Position numbers and translations under genes: made by a program. From [Mycobacterium] manitobense (GTDB lineage Bacteria; Actinomycetota; Actinomycetes; Mycobacteriales; Mycobacteriaceae), in contig NZ_JACKSJ010000250.1 of the NCBI RefSeq assembly GCF_025821665.1, positions 35,234-99,233 on the forward strand: DNA of 64,000 nucleotides, read 5' to 3'. The notes under the pieces are model-generated. The model was given only the letters and a program-made list of their open reading frames with translations. It did not search any database and was not told where the DNA came from. Positions 35,701 to 43,893 of this stretch are shown here, piece after piece. Positions within the stretch are counted from its first letter, which is position 1. Each line of letters begins with the position of its first letter.

Positions 35701-36965
35701 GCGTGGCGTTCAGCCCCGACGGGCACCGGCTCGCCTCCGGCAGTGGGGACGGTGCGGTGCGGCTGTGGGACGCCGACACTCGCCGAATGCTGGGTGCGCC
35801 CATGCTGGGGCAGAAGGGTGGAGTGTGGACGCTGTCGTTCAGTCCCGACGGAACGCGCCTCCTCTCGGGATCGCAGGACGGGACGATCCGATTGTGGGAT
35901 GTCGGCATACGTCGGCCCTTGTTCGGTCACATCGGAGGCGTATCCAGCGTGGCGGTGAGTCCCGACGGTGAACGCATCGCGTCGGCCGGCGACGACGGCA
36001 CGGTGCGCCTGTGGGACGCGGCCAACGGCCGCCCGATCGGCAAGCCGCTCGTCGTCAGTGACAAGCCGCTGTCCAGCGTCGCATTCGGCCCGGACGGACG
36101 GCGCCTGGCAATCGCCGGCGCCGACGGCTTCGTCCGGATGTGGGACGCAGACACCGGCATGGCTGTCGGTGTGCCGATCGACCCCGGGCAGGGGCCACTG
36201 ACGAGCGTGGCGTTCAGTCCCGACGGACGCCGTCTGGCCATCGGCGGTGGCGACACGTCGGTCGGCATAGAAAGCGACCGCGATGGCACCGTCCAGCTGT
36301 GGGATGTCAAGACGTTCCGTCCCGTCGGCGAGCCGCACAGACACGGCGAACGAGTGAACAGTGTCGCGTTCAGTCCTGACGGTAACCGCATCGTCTCCGG
36401 CGGTGACGAGGGTGACAACACCGGGTCCGTGCGGCTGTGGGACGCCAACACAAGGCAATTGATCGCGGCCACCACGATCGGCGAGGCGCGGCGGATCGTG
36501 TGGGCGGTGACCTTCAGCCCCGACGGGCGTCACGTCGCGGCAGCCGGTGTCGACGGATTCATCGAGGTGCTGGATGCCGACGGGCTCGACGTCGCCGGTC
36601 AGCCGATGGAAGGCCACGAGGACAGGGGCGTTTCTCTGGCGTACAGCCCGGACGGCCGCACGCTCGCTTCCGCCAGTCGCGACGAAACCGTCCGGTTGTG
36701 GAACGTCGAATCCGGCCAGCAGGTGGGTGATGCGTTGACCGCGCACACCGACAACGTGAACAGCGTGGTGTTCAGTCCTGACGGCCAGCGCATCATCTCG
36801 GGCAGCGCAGACGGTACGGTACGAGTCTGGCCGGCCGTTGCCGGCGCAAAAGAGTTGTGCGACAAATTGTCCGGGAACATGAGCCACAAGCAGTGGAACG
36901 AGTGGGTTTCGCCCGACCTGGATTACATCAAGGTCTGCCCGGATCTGCCGATCCCCACCGACTAG
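32745..36965 (+). CDS. TIR - STAND NTPase - transmembrane - WD40 protein (NLR-like)
   Basis: A 1406-aa multidomain protein. Residues 1-145 are a TIR-like domain: RIFLSHSSLDAREAL, EIFLDIDPEVGLRPGERW and LLSANWEASHECKTEYRVA, with Glu81 at the catalytic NADase glutamate position. Residues 170-600 are a STAND-type NTPase with FFGRDAPI, Walker A GPSGAGKS (212-219) and Walker B ILPLDQAEELF (about 319-329), then a winged-helix-like part. A coiled coil (about 635-668) and one membrane helix (about 673-695, LAMTAVVAVVAVVGLVYATS) follow. Fourteen WD40 repeats fill 765-1365, enough for two seven-bladed propellers. By family analogy ligand sensing by the propellers would oligomerise the NTPase and switch on TIR NAD+ cleavage, as in antiphage NLR-like systems. 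The ATG has AGGA 5 nt upstream. It is convergent, with 4-nt overlap, with an RCK-RyR gene. Confidence 0.9.
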   Translation: MSRIFLSHSSLDAREALALKRWMVGQEPALATEIFLDIDPEVGLRPGERWKDRLQQASARCEAVVCLLSANWEASHECKTEYRVAENLNKQILCARIEPSAGDDLTSEWQRCDLFGESDMTSIDIGSGPPVLFATKGLYRLRDAIRGTGTSANSFVWPPPEDVNRAPYRGWEPFEQVDAAVFFGRDAPIVRGLDELRGMRLAETKSLFVILGPSGAGKSSFLRAGLLPRLAREDRRFTLLGTVRPGRNALTGATGLAAAIWNARDRMGMSTPSLGDIKTACTDDIERLRELLLDIQRAAADRLPDPVRGDEKPAPPTLILPLDQAEELFSADAGAQGGELLSLLRRLTARTDARPLNLVVVATIRTDRFEIMQTHPELAGLESRVFDDLKPMPPTQFKEVITGPAARATEGGRRLAISPALVEMLLVDAAEGADTLPMLSLTLARLYSDYGSTGELTVEQYEAMGGMRRVVQTEIDEVLSTDTEERSRQLGCLRSAFIPWLATVNPKNDQPLRRMARYDDLPEASRPLIDRLVAKRLLVKDRRDDHVVVEVALESLLRQWDELAKWLREQRHELQVADDVERADTAWKTNNRDAAWLLSGTRLTDAETVVSSPTFIQRMQPVREYLDASRQSENERVAAEEERRHAELRHAQERQAEAEAHTIDLRKRSRILRAVLAMTAVVAVVAVVGLVYATSARHQAQDRFRQATSVRLASDADSMLNGSRPGSDARALLELLAANALSPNTFDQNMYSVGVDTFDTLKLIDPAMGVFGAIFSPDGRRFVAGGDNGTLRLYDAQTGLQLGPDLVGHTKWIDGATFSPDGHTIASVSDDLTVRLWNADTGQPIGQPMTGHQDQVWAVSFSPDGQMLASGSIDRTVRLWNTNNGMPIGQPLRHPDRVISVEFSPDGRRIVTGNADGTLRLWDVRTGSQAGPSLTGHAGEVIDVAFSPDGRRIASAGGDGDVRLWDAGTGRPTGEPLAARGSRVLSVAFSPDGHRLASGSGDGAVRLWDADTRRMLGAPMLGQKGGVWTLSFSPDGTRLLSGSQDGTIRLWDVGIRRPLFGHIGGVSSVAVSPDGERIASAGDDGTVRLWDAANGRPIGKPLVVSDKPLSSVAFGPDGRRLAIAGADGFVRMWDADTGMAVGVPIDPGQGPLTSVAFSPDGRRLAIGGGDTSVGIESDRDGTVQLWDVKTFRPVGEPHRHGERVNSVAFSPDGNRIVSGGDEGDNTGSVRLWDANTRQLIAATTIGEARRIVWAVTFSPDGRHVAAAGVDGFIEVLDADGLDVAGQPMEGHEDRGVSLAYSPDGRTLASASRDETVRLWNVESGQQVGDALTAHTDNVNSVVFSPDGQRIISGSADGTVRVWPAVAGAKELCDKLSGNMSHKQWNEWVSPDLDYIKVCPDLPIPTD
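35040..36830 (+). repeat. 14 tandem WD40-encoding repeats
   Basis: About 14 in-frame units of roughly 120-150 nt encode FSPDGRR..ASG..DGTVRLWD-type blades. Most units keep FSPDG and RLWD; units 10 and 11 carry short insertions (around 36255-36290 and 36405-36420), and unit 12 has lost the terminal RLW-D motif (EVLDADG). The repeats are diverged at nucleotide level, so recent expansion is not obvious. Two seven-bladed propellers are the natural reading. Confidence 0.9.
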
Positions 36966-38752
36966 CGAGGCCCTGTTATCCGATCGTCGTTGACGAGCGT
37001 GGGCTGTCCCAGACGGCGTGGGCCGTCGGCGGACCGGACGGCCTTGAGGTCGACCAGCGCGAGTGCCTCAGGAATCTGACGCACCGCGTCCCGATCAAGA
37101 TCGGCGATGTCGTCCGGCAGTTCGTCGAACGGGACCAGATACGGCGTGGTCTTCCGCTCGACGTCTTTGGGACCTGGCCGCCAGCCCGCCTCCAGGCGTT
37201 CGGTGACCCAGCGTTTGTGCTCCGCGACGGCAAGCATCTCGAACTCCGCCTCGGTGAACTCGAAAGCCGGTGCGCCGATGTCATGCAGCGGCGCGATGCT
37301 GCATCCGATGCTGCGCAACTTGACCGGCATGTCGCGGGCTTGGGCCCGGTTGGACTCCCTGCGCGACTCGTCGAGCTCCGACCAGGGCGGCGCGTCCTTC
37401 CCGACGGCGAGCTGCCCGGCGCGCCAGCGGTCGTGGATGGCGATGGCAACCCGCTCGAACGACCCGCCCGCGACGAATTCGGCCGTGCACGTTCGCTCGA
37501 GGGCGGGGAACACATTGACGTGGGTCAGCTCGCCGCTGGCGGTGGCGTCGGTGATCAATCGGGCCACTCCGTCCGTGCGTGACAACACGACGACCATCGG
37601 AACCGCCGGGCCGACGTCGTGGCGCAGCCTCAGCATGGCCTCGATAGCGTCCTCGTCGCGGTACGCACTCACGTAGGCACGCGTGACAGGGGGCGCTCCC
37701 GCCTCGGCATGCATCGCGTCGAGTCGGTCCAGATCACGCACCGACATCGACGACTCGATGAACCGGCACGTCGATTCGAGTGCGGGATACCGGTCGAGAA
37801 GCCCCTGGATGCGGTCCCGGGCCTGATCGTCGACCACCGTGACCCACAGCGGCGTGTCGTCCTTCCGGTCCGAATACCAGCTCCACGCCGCGTGTTTCAC
37901 CAGCCACGTGCCCACCGCGTCGAGGCGGCTGACCAGGATGTGCGGCCGGTCGCAGTCCCCCACCGCGATCGGGAACTCGTCGAGGCACAACTGCGCGCTG
38001 ATCTCCTCGAGGTTGAAGAAGTCGAGCGATGACGGCGAACCCGCCGACAAGTTCGCCTCTTGTACCCGCAGCAACCGGCACAGTTCGGGATTGTCGATCC
38101 GCGCCAGGCATCGCAGCGGACCGCGTCGTCGACCGGTGACGAGTCGCCGCGCGACAGCGACGATCTCGGTGTTCACCGAGTCGTCCGGGCAGACCGCGAG
38201 AAGGCGGTCCGCGCGTTCCACACCAGCCTCGCGCAAGGTGGCTTCCAGTCGCGCGTCGCCCACGATGACAGGACTGCGCCAGCTCCGGGACACCTGTAGC
38301 TGCGGATTCGCCGGGTCCAGCTCGACGACGACGACCCGGTAGCCGGCCCGCCGAAGGCGGTCCACGAACAGGGTGCCGACATAGCCCAGTCCGCAGACGA
38401 TGACGTGTCCCCGCATCAGCGGGATGCGGAGTTGTTGCATTCTGTCGCGAAACAGCAGGGCCAGCCCGCTCAGCGCGGCGTACCCGGACACGACCGGCGC
38501 AAGGATCCGGGCGATCTCGAGCGTTACCGGTAACGCCGTCGCGCCGGGCGATCCCCCGAGGAAGAGCTTGAAGGTGTTGTAGGCGATGTCGGTTGCCACC
38601 GGGGGATGCTTGGCCGATCCCTCGACGTACAGTTCGGTGAGGTGGTCCGAGTAGCCCACCCAGCCGAGCACGAATGCCACGAGCGCGGCGAATCCGAGCC
38701 ACGCCCAACGGAAGTCGGCGAAGACGCGTCTGACAGACCGTGGGCGGACCAT
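36962..38752 (-). CDS. membrane RCK/TrkA-N protein with C-terminal RyR domain
   Basis: A 596-aa protein. Two membrane helices (about 15-33 and 79-101) bracket a short loop with TAYNTFKLFLGGSPG-like sequence, but no TVGYG potassium filter is present. An RCK/TrkA-N Rossmann domain follows: HVIVCGLGYVGTLFVDRLRR with GLGYVG at 121-126, and a second nucleotide-binding-like half after about 300. The C-terminus (about 498-567) is a RyR domain: EFEMLAVAEHKRWVTERLEA then GWRPGPKD. Published analyses of bacterial conflict systems place RyR domains beside TIR and nucleotide-signal genes. I infer a nucleotide-gated membrane effector or sensor working with the TIR protein it converges on. The start ATG 38752 has a weak AGGG. 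Confidence 0.85.
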   Translation of the reverse strand: MVRPRSVRRVFADFRWAWLGFAALVAFVLGWVGYSDHLTELYVEGSAKHPPVATDIAYNTFKLFLGGSPGATALPVTLEIARILAPVVSGYAALSGLALLFRDRMQQLRIPLMRGHVIVCGLGYVGTLFVDRLRRAGYRVVVVELDPANPQLQVSRSWRSPVIVGDARLEATLREAGVERADRLLAVCPDDSVNTEIVAVARRLVTGRRRGPLRCLARIDNPELCRLLRVQEANLSAGSPSSLDFFNLEEISAQLCLDEFPIAVGDCDRPHILVSRLDAVGTWLVKHAAWSWYSDRKDDTPLWVTVVDDQARDRIQGLLDRYPALESTCRFIESSMSVRDLDRLDAMHAEAGAPPVTRAYVSAYRDEDAIEAMLRLRHDVGPAVPMVVVLSRTDGVARLITDATASGELTHVNVFPALERTCTAEFVAGGSFERVAIAIHDRWRAGQLAVGKDAPPWSELDESRRESNRAQARDMPVKLRSIGCSIAPLHDIGAPAFEFTEAEFEMLAVAEHKRWVTERLEAGWRPGPKDVERKTTPYLVPFDELPDDIADLDRDAVRQIPEALALVDLKAVRSADGPRRLGQPTLVNDDRITGPR

Positions 38753-38885
38753 GCAGAGATCCCTACGCCGACATCACGTCGTCAATGCGCGATCCACCTC
38801 GGAGCGACGCCATCGGGCGAGCGTATCCGACCACCTGCGGTCGCCATGGGCAATCGCCGGCATCCGTGCTGCGCCGCAGATCCGA

Positions 38886-40613
38886 TCACTGATCCGGCGG
38901 CCGTGCAGTGGCGCGACCACGGAAGGCTTCGACAGCCGTCGGCAGGGTCATGAAGATGCGGTCCTCCCCGATCTTCTCGACCAACCCAGCGGCGTCCAGA
39001 AGTTCACGAAGGTCCTGCTTCACCCGGGCCATCGCGAAGACAATGCCGCGTGTCTCGAGATCGCGGCGCAACTGGTCAAGCGCATCGACCGCGGTGAGAT
39101 CCACTTCGACATTGGCTTCGGCATTGAGCACGAACCATTCGATCGGACCCACGCCCTCCGCATTCTCCGCAACCGCCGCAAGGGCGCGTTCACGGAAATC
39201 CTCGGCGTTGGCGAAGAACAGCGGCGCGTCATACCGGTAGACCATGAGTCCGGGCACCGGTTTCGCGTCGGGATAGTCGTCGAGATCGTGCATCCCTGCC
39301 ACACCCGGCACCAGCCCGAGGACGCCGTCATGCGGCCGGGCCACCCGCCGAAGGAGGTCGAGGATGGACAGCGCGATGGCCACCAGCACGCCGTAGAGCA
39401 CGCCGAATCCGAGTACCGCTGTGGTGGTGGCCAGCGCCAGCAGCAGTTCGCTGCGCCGGAACCTGCCGAGCCTGCGGAACTCTGCGACATCGATGAGCCG
39501 GAGCGCGGCGAACACGACCAAGGCGCCCAGGGCCGCGGTCGGGAAGTTCTCCAGGAGGCCGCGTCCGAAGAACATCACCGCGACCACGGAGGCCAGCGCC
39601 ACCAACGAATACACCTGGGTCCGGCTACCGACCGCGTCCCCGAGAGCAGTACGGCTGCCGCTCGAGCTGACCGGGAAGCCGTGCGTCAGACCGGTTGCCA
39701 CATTGCAGATCCCCAAAGCTCGAAGTTCGGCGTTGGCGTCGATGTTCTCGCCCTTGCGCGCCGCGAAAGTGCGAGCGGTCAGCGCATTGTCCGAGAAGGC
39801 CACCACCGCGATTCCAGCCGCGGGAATGAGCATCGCCAGCAGATCTGCGGCGGGAATCACCGGCACACTCGGAGTCGGCAGGCCCGCCGGTATCTCGCCG
39901 ACGACGCGGATCCCCCGGGATTCGAGCGCGAAGACCACCACCGCAGCAGTCGCGGACAGGACAGCGACCAACGCGCCCGGGAACTTCGGCGCCACCCGCC
40001 CGATCGCCAGCAGCATCACCAGCACGGCCGTGGCGAGTATGACGGTCGGCCAGTGGGCGCCAGCGGCGCCGGTGACGAAACTCCGTATCTGATCCACGAA
40101 TTCGGCGCCCTCGACGGTCACACCGGTCACCTTGCCCAGCTGTCCGCCGATCATGATGACCGCCACCCCGGTCATGTAGCCGATCAGTACCGGCCGCGAC
40201 AACAGGTCAGCCAGAAAGCCCAACCGCAACAATCCGCCCAGCAGGCAGAACCCGCCGACCAGGACTGCCATCACCGCCGCGAGCACGGCATAGCGGGCGG
40301 GGTCGCCCAACACCAGCGGCGCCAGCGCGGTGGCCGTCATGAGCGCGGTCGTGGATTCCGGTCCCACCGACAGCTGCCGTGACGACCCGAGGAATGCATA
40401 CACGGCCAATGGCACCAGCGCCGCCCAGAGGCCGGCTACGGCGGGGAGGCCCGCAACCGTCGCGTAGGCCATCACCTGCGGAACGAGGTAGGCAGCCACG
40501 GTGACGCCGGCGAGTATGTCGCCGCGCAGCCAACCACGCTGATAATTCAGAAGCGGGCGCAACCCAGGGGCCAGCGTCGACCAGCTCGCCGACGAATTCC
40601 TCGGTGACGTCAT
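38886..40613 (-). CDS. SulP family anion transporter with STAS domain
   Basis: A 575-aa SLC26/SulP transporter. It begins NYQRGWLRGDILAGVTVAAYLVPQVMAYA in two segments of the family signature, has VGPESTTALMTATALAPLV, a 10-14 helix core with GFPVSSSGSRTALGDAVGSR, and a cytosolic STAS domain from about residue 440 (VYRYDAPLFFANAEDFRERA, VDLTAVDALDQLRRDLETRG). SulP proteins carry sulfate, bicarbonate or dicarboxylates; the substrate is open. The start ATG 40613 opens MTSPRNSSASWSTLAPG. Confidence 0.92.
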   Translation of the reverse strand: MTSPRNSSASWSTLAPGLRPLLNYQRGWLRGDILAGVTVAAYLVPQVMAYATVAGLPAVAGLWAALVPLAVYAFLGSSRQLSVGPESTTALMTATALAPLVLGDPARYAVLAAVMAVLVGGFCLLGGLLRLGFLADLLSRPVLIGYMTGVAVIMIGGQLGKVTGVTVEGAEFVDQIRSFVTGAAGAHWPTVILATAVLVMLLAIGRVAPKFPGALVAVLSATAAVVVFALESRGIRVVGEIPAGLPTPSVPVIPAADLLAMLIPAAGIAVVAFSDNALTARTFAARKGENIDANAELRALGICNVATGLTHGFPVSSSGSRTALGDAVGSRTQVYSLVALASVVAVMFFGRGLLENFPTAALGALVVFAALRLIDVAEFRRLGRFRRSELLLALATTTAVLGFGVLYGVLVAIALSILDLLRRVARPHDGVLGLVPGVAGMHDLDDYPDAKPVPGLMVYRYDAPLFFANAEDFRERALAAVAENAEGVGPIEWFVLNAEANVEVDLTAVDALDQLRRDLETRGIVFAMARVKQDLRELLDAAGLVEKIGEDRIFMTLPTAVEAFRGRATARPPDQ

Positions 40614-40756
40614 AGCAGAGACAGTGTGCCGAACTCGCCGAACGGTATGCAGCCGAATGGAGAGTTGGACGCTGCAGCCCCCTCGATGTCACTGATCGAC
40701 ACGCGCGAAGACCGGTCGATCAGACATTCGGCCAAGGCACATCCGGTGAGCGATCG

Positions 40757-41686
40757 ATGCGGCATCATCTGGATAGCGCGACGGACGGAAACGATCGAAA
40801 GGCCCCCTTGCCCGGCACAGAATCCCAGGACCACAACGACGTCGAGAGACTTGCCGATGCACTCCTGGCAGCAATCGAGGAGGGCGCCGAGGCGGACACC
40901 AGCGCCGCGGACACCCCCAATGACCTGATCAGCGGTGCGGCCTTCGCCTTCCGGCGCATCGCGATCGAGTTCGTCCGTCGATACAACCGCCTCGAGGTGA
41001 CCTCCGAGGCCACGACTCCAGACGACCCCGTTCTCTTCGTGGCGAATCACGGGTTCGGCGGGATCTTCGACCTCAACGTCTTCGCGGTGGCAGCCACGCT
41101 GGAACAGCTGGCACTCGAGCGCGAGGTCACCATTCTCACTCACCAGTTGGCCTGGACGCTGAGAGTCGGCAGCCTGATAGAACCTCTCGGGGCGCGCCCC
41201 GCCGACAAGCAATCCGCGCAAGAGGCATTCGCGCGGGGTGACCACGTCGCCGTGTTCCCCGGCGGCGACATCGACTCTGCCAAGTCGTGGGACGACCGTA
41301 ACGTCATCAAGTTCGACGGTCGCGCCGGGTTCGCCCGGTTGGCCATCGAAGCGGGTGTTCCCATAGTCCCCATCGTCACCGCCGGCGCCGGCGAGTCTCT
41401 GTTCGTGATTTCCAGCGGGGAACGCCTGGCTCGGGCGCTCCGGCTCGACAAGCTCCTTCGTCTCAAGTCGGCCCCGATCAGCGTTTCTCTTCCCTGGGGC
41501 ATCAGCGTCGGCGCCGTCGGGTTGCTGCCCTACCTTCCGCTGCCCACCAAGCTGGTCACTCGCGTACTACCCGCCATGTCGGCATCCGACGGCGAGAATG
41601 CCGACGAGTACGCAGCCCGCGTCCAAGCAGCGATGCAAGATGCGCTCACCGACATGACCGCGACGCGAACCCCCCTCATCGGCTGA
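40757..41686 (+). CDS. PlsC-type lysophospholipid acyltransferase family protein
   Basis: A 309-aa acyltransferase. The catalytic NHxxxxD motif is seen in LFVANHGFGGIFDLNVFAVA, followed by VGSLIEPLGARPADKQSAQE, the FPGGDIDSAKSW glycine-proline loop that binds glycerol phosphate, and AIEAGVPIVPIVTAGAGESL. It probably esterifies a lipid acceptor from acyl-CoA. The start is uncertain: ATG 40757, or TTG 40808 with GAAAGG 5 nt upstream, which would remove the first 17 residues. It is divergent from SulP (143 nt). Confidence 0.82.
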   Translation: MRHHLDSATDGNDRKAPLPGTESQDHNDVERLADALLAAIEEGAEADTSAADTPNDLISGAAFAFRRIAIEFVRRYNRLEVTSEATTPDDPVLFVANHGFGGIFDLNVFAVAATLEQLALEREVTILTHQLAWTLRVGSLIEPLGARPADKQSAQEAFARGDHVAVFPGGDIDSAKSWDDRNVIKFDGRAGFARLAIEAGVPIVPIVTAGAGESLFVISSGERLARALRLDKLLRLKSAPISVSLPWGISVGAVGLLPYLPLPTKLVTRVLPAMSASDGENADEYAARVQAAMQDALTDMTATRTPLIG

Positions 41687-42064
41687 CGCCCACACTCGCT
41701 GCGGCGCGGCGCCATGCCGCTGTGCCGTGCCACCGCGCTTGATACCACGCCGCCGGCCGATCGTCGGCCAGAACATCTCCGACCGGCTGCTGCACATCCG
41801 CCGAGCGTGATCACACCCGAGGGCCTGCCCGCTCAGACGACCCCACGGTCACCTTTACCCCCGACGGCGACTTAGTCCGAGCAGCCGCCACCGGGACATG
41901 ACTAGTGCTGTCCAGCAGGGCATCTCGGGACTCAGGGCAGACACCTGCCAGCCGGGCGAGGCCGCCGTCGATACCGGATCCCACATTTAGTGATTCTTTG
42001 TCATTGACATGAAGTCAATCAAATCGTAGGGTCAAGCGAAGTCGCCGACGAATCGGAGCCCGCA
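41687..42064. other. 378-nt region with the catabolic-operon promoter, no gene seen
   Basis: No supported coding sequence lies here. The left two thirds are GC-rich without features. The last part turns AT-rich and holds the operon promoter described in the next entry. No transposase or RNA gene is recognisable. Confidence 0.5.
42000..42032 (+). promoter_or_regulatory. sigma-A-type promoter with embedded TetR-like operator
   Basis: A consensus -35 TTGACA (42004-42009) is followed, after a 17-nt spacer, by a -10 TAGGGT (42027-42032). The -35 is inside the 9-mer GTCATTGAC (42000-42008) and the inverted repeat ATTGAC-ATGAA-GTCAAT (42003-42019). The same GTCAWTGAC element and the TGAC-N5-GTCA spacing recur upstream of the TetR gene at 44610-44627. 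That TetR protein is therefore the likely repressor of the operon starting here. Confidence 0.6.
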
Positions 42065-42154
42065 ATGGCCTCACGCGCAGAACAGATGCGCGTCCACCAG
42101 GACCTGCGGCCCCTGGTGTTCCACGATCCGGTGTTCCGACAGCTCGCCAGGTAG
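42065..42154 (+). CDS. 29-codon leader ORF
   Basis: An ATG with GGAG 6 nt upstream opens a 29-residue frame starting MASRAEQMRVHQDLRPLVF and ending QLAR. It lies between the promoter and the flavin monooxygenase gene, 45 nt before the next ATG. The strong ribosome site argues for translation. It may be a leader peptide, a small functional protein or the start of a truncated gene. I know no family match. Confidence 0.45.
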   Translation: MASRAEQMRVHQDLRPLVFHDPVFRQLAR

Positions 42155-42199
42155 CCCACACCACCCCGGCACCACGCCCCCGACCATGAGGAGAAACGA

Positions 42200-43396
42200 A
42201 TGACCACCCTCGACGCCACGACCACCGAAACCGCCGCCGACGTCCTCGACCGGGTGCGGGCGCTGCAACCGTTGATTCGCGAACACTCGGCTCAAAACGA
42301 GCGCGACCGCAAGGTCTCCAACGAGGTCATCGCCGCACTGCAGGACGCCGGCGCTTTCCGACTCGCGGCGCCGCGTCGCTTCGGCGGACTCGAGGCGGGG
42401 CTGCGTGCCATGCTCGACCTATCGGCCCTCATTGCCGAGGCCGACGGTGGAACATCCTGGGTGACAACGCTTTCCAACATCAACGCATGGTCGACGTGTC
42501 TCTATGACGAAGCTGTCGTCGCCGAGATATACGCGAACGGACCCGACACCATCCTCTCGGGAGTGGTGTCCCCCGGTGGCACAGCACGCAAAGTGGCTGG
42601 CGGCTACGTCATCAACGGACAGTGGCCGTACTCCTCGGCGAGCCTGCACGCCGACTGGGTCTCCGGCGGCGTATGGGAGGTCGACGGAGACGGCGACGAA
42701 ATCGACCAGGCGATGGTCGTCATGCCCATCGCCGACGTCGAGATCAAGGACACCTGGTACGTCGCCGGGATGCGCGCCTCGGGAAGTAACACCATCGTCG
42801 CCGACGAGGTGTTCGTGCCCGACCACCGGCTCAGCTCCATGCTGCCGGTCGTCTCCGGCGGGTACCTGGAGCAGTACCCGGACAACCCCTTCTACCGGGC
42901 GGCGTTCGCCTCGATGCTGGTGCTCGTCCTGGTCGGCCCCCAGCTCGGATTCGGCCGCGCCGCCCTCGACATCGCCGTGACGAAGGCCTCGGCCAAGGCC
43001 CTGGCCTACACGAACATCGAACATCAAGCCGATTCTGTGGCCTTCCAGCTGCTGGTGGCCGACGCCGCGTCGAAGATCGAAACCGCACACCTGCATGCCT
43101 ACCGCGCCGCCGACGACGTCGAGAGGTACGCCGCCCAAGGCGTCTACCCCGATTTCGCCGCGCGCGCCCGGATGCGCGCAGACTCCGCCGTCGCGCTGAC
43201 GAGCATCAATTCCGCCATCAACATCCTGCTCAATGCCTGTGGCGCTGGCAGTTTCGCGGATGTCAACCCCATGCAGCGCATCTGGCGCGACTCCAACGTC
43301 GGACAGCGGCACGCGGTGATGCTGCCCCAGGTCTCGATGGAGACTTACGGAAAGGCGTTGCTGGGCAAGACCGATCACATCACCGCCATCCTCTGA
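42200..43396 (+). CDS. acyl-CoA-dehydrogenase-fold flavin monooxygenase (HsaA / HpaH-type, group D)
   Basis: A 398-aa protein with the acyl-CoA dehydrogenase fold: VRALQPLIREHSAQNERDRK, FRLAAPRRFGGLEAGLRAML, the flavin-binding middle strand segment GGYVINGQWPYSSASLHADW and IKDTWYVAGMRASGSNTIVA, and the C-terminal ALTSINSAINILLNACGAGS then GQRHAVMLPQVSMETYGKAL. These features match two-component flavin monooxygenases such as HsaA, which hydroxylate phenols or steroid phenolic rings with reduced flavin supplied by a partner reductase. No reductase is adjacent. ATG 42200 has GAGGAGAAACG upstream. Confidence 0.87.
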   Translation: MTTLDATTTETAADVLDRVRALQPLIREHSAQNERDRKVSNEVIAALQDAGAFRLAAPRRFGGLEAGLRAMLDLSALIAEADGGTSWVTTLSNINAWSTCLYDEAVVAEIYANGPDTILSGVVSPGGTARKVAGGYVINGQWPYSSASLHADWVSGGVWEVDGDGDEIDQAMVVMPIADVEIKDTWYVAGMRASGSNTIVADEVFVPDHRLSSMLPVVSGGYLEQYPDNPFYRAAFASMLVLVLVGPQLGFGRAALDIAVTKASAKALAYTNIEHQADSVAFQLLVADAASKIETAHLHAYRAADDVERYAAQGVYPDFAARARMRADSAVALTSINSAINILLNACGAGSFADVNPMQRIWRDSNVGQRHAVMLPQVSMETYGKALLGKTDHITAIL

Positions 43397-43432
43397 TGCG
43401 CACCCCCGACCGGCCACCGAGAAAGGCGAGCG

Positions 43433-43873
43433 ATGCCTGAGATCACCACGTCGCGAGAGATCGATGCCTCGCACACGCACGTCTGGTCCGTGGTGTCCGA
43501 CCCGCGGCGGTTCGCCGACTGGAACACCTTGCACCTGAGGTGGGACGAGGAACCGCCCGCTGAACTCGTCAAGGGAACGCGCCTCGTCGACGTCGTGAAG
43601 ATCAAGGGCATCGTCGACACCATCGACTTCACCACCGACGACGTCCGCAACCCCGGGTTCGTATCCCTGTCGGGCAGGGGCAGCACGGGATCGTCCGTGG
43701 TGCTGGAGTTCACGGTGGACGATCATCCCGGCGACCGTTGCGTGGTCACCCTGCACATCGATTTTTCGAGTTCAGTCCTGTTCGGACCGCTCGGCAAGGT
43801 GGTCGAGCGCGCGTTCCGCAAGGAACTCAACGCCTCGCTGGAGAAGCTTGCCGACGTCGTCACCGGAGCATGA
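43433..43873 (+). CDS. SRPBCC (polyketide-cyclase-like) protein
   Basis: A 146-aa START-like protein: EITTSREIDASHTHVWSVVS then PRRFADWNTLHLRWDEEPPA and FSSSVLFGPLGKVVERAF. The domain binds hydrophobic aromatic or sterol ligands. It follows the monooxygenase by 36 nt with GAAAGGCGAG before the ATG, so it may bind that enzyme's substrate or product. Its own chemistry is unknown. Confidence 0.85.
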   Translation: MPEITTSREIDASHTHVWSVVSDPRRFADWNTLHLRWDEEPPAELVKGTRLVDVVKIKGIVDTIDFTTDDVRNPGFVSLSGRGSTGSSVVLEFTVDDHPGDRCVVTLHIDFSSSVLFGPLGKVVERAFRKELNASLEKLADVVTGA

Positions 43874-43893
43874 GAACGCCCCGTGCCGGTGGT

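Noticed and set aside
35040..36830. CRISPR-like repeat array
   Set aside because: The periodic repeats are coding, about 120-150 nt, imperfect and in frame as WD40 blades.
34947..36887. 646-codon open frame antisense to the WD40 region
   Set aside because: Periodic mirror of the repeated WD40 codons; no family similarity.
38440..38710. Classical two-helix potassium channel in the RCK-RyR protein
   Set aside because: No TVGYG-like selectivity filter in the loop between the two helices, although helix-loop-helix-RCK order is channel-like.
38751..40382. 543-codon frame antisense to the SulP gene
   Set aside because: Its Gln/His/Arg-rich composition is typical of antisense to a membrane protein.
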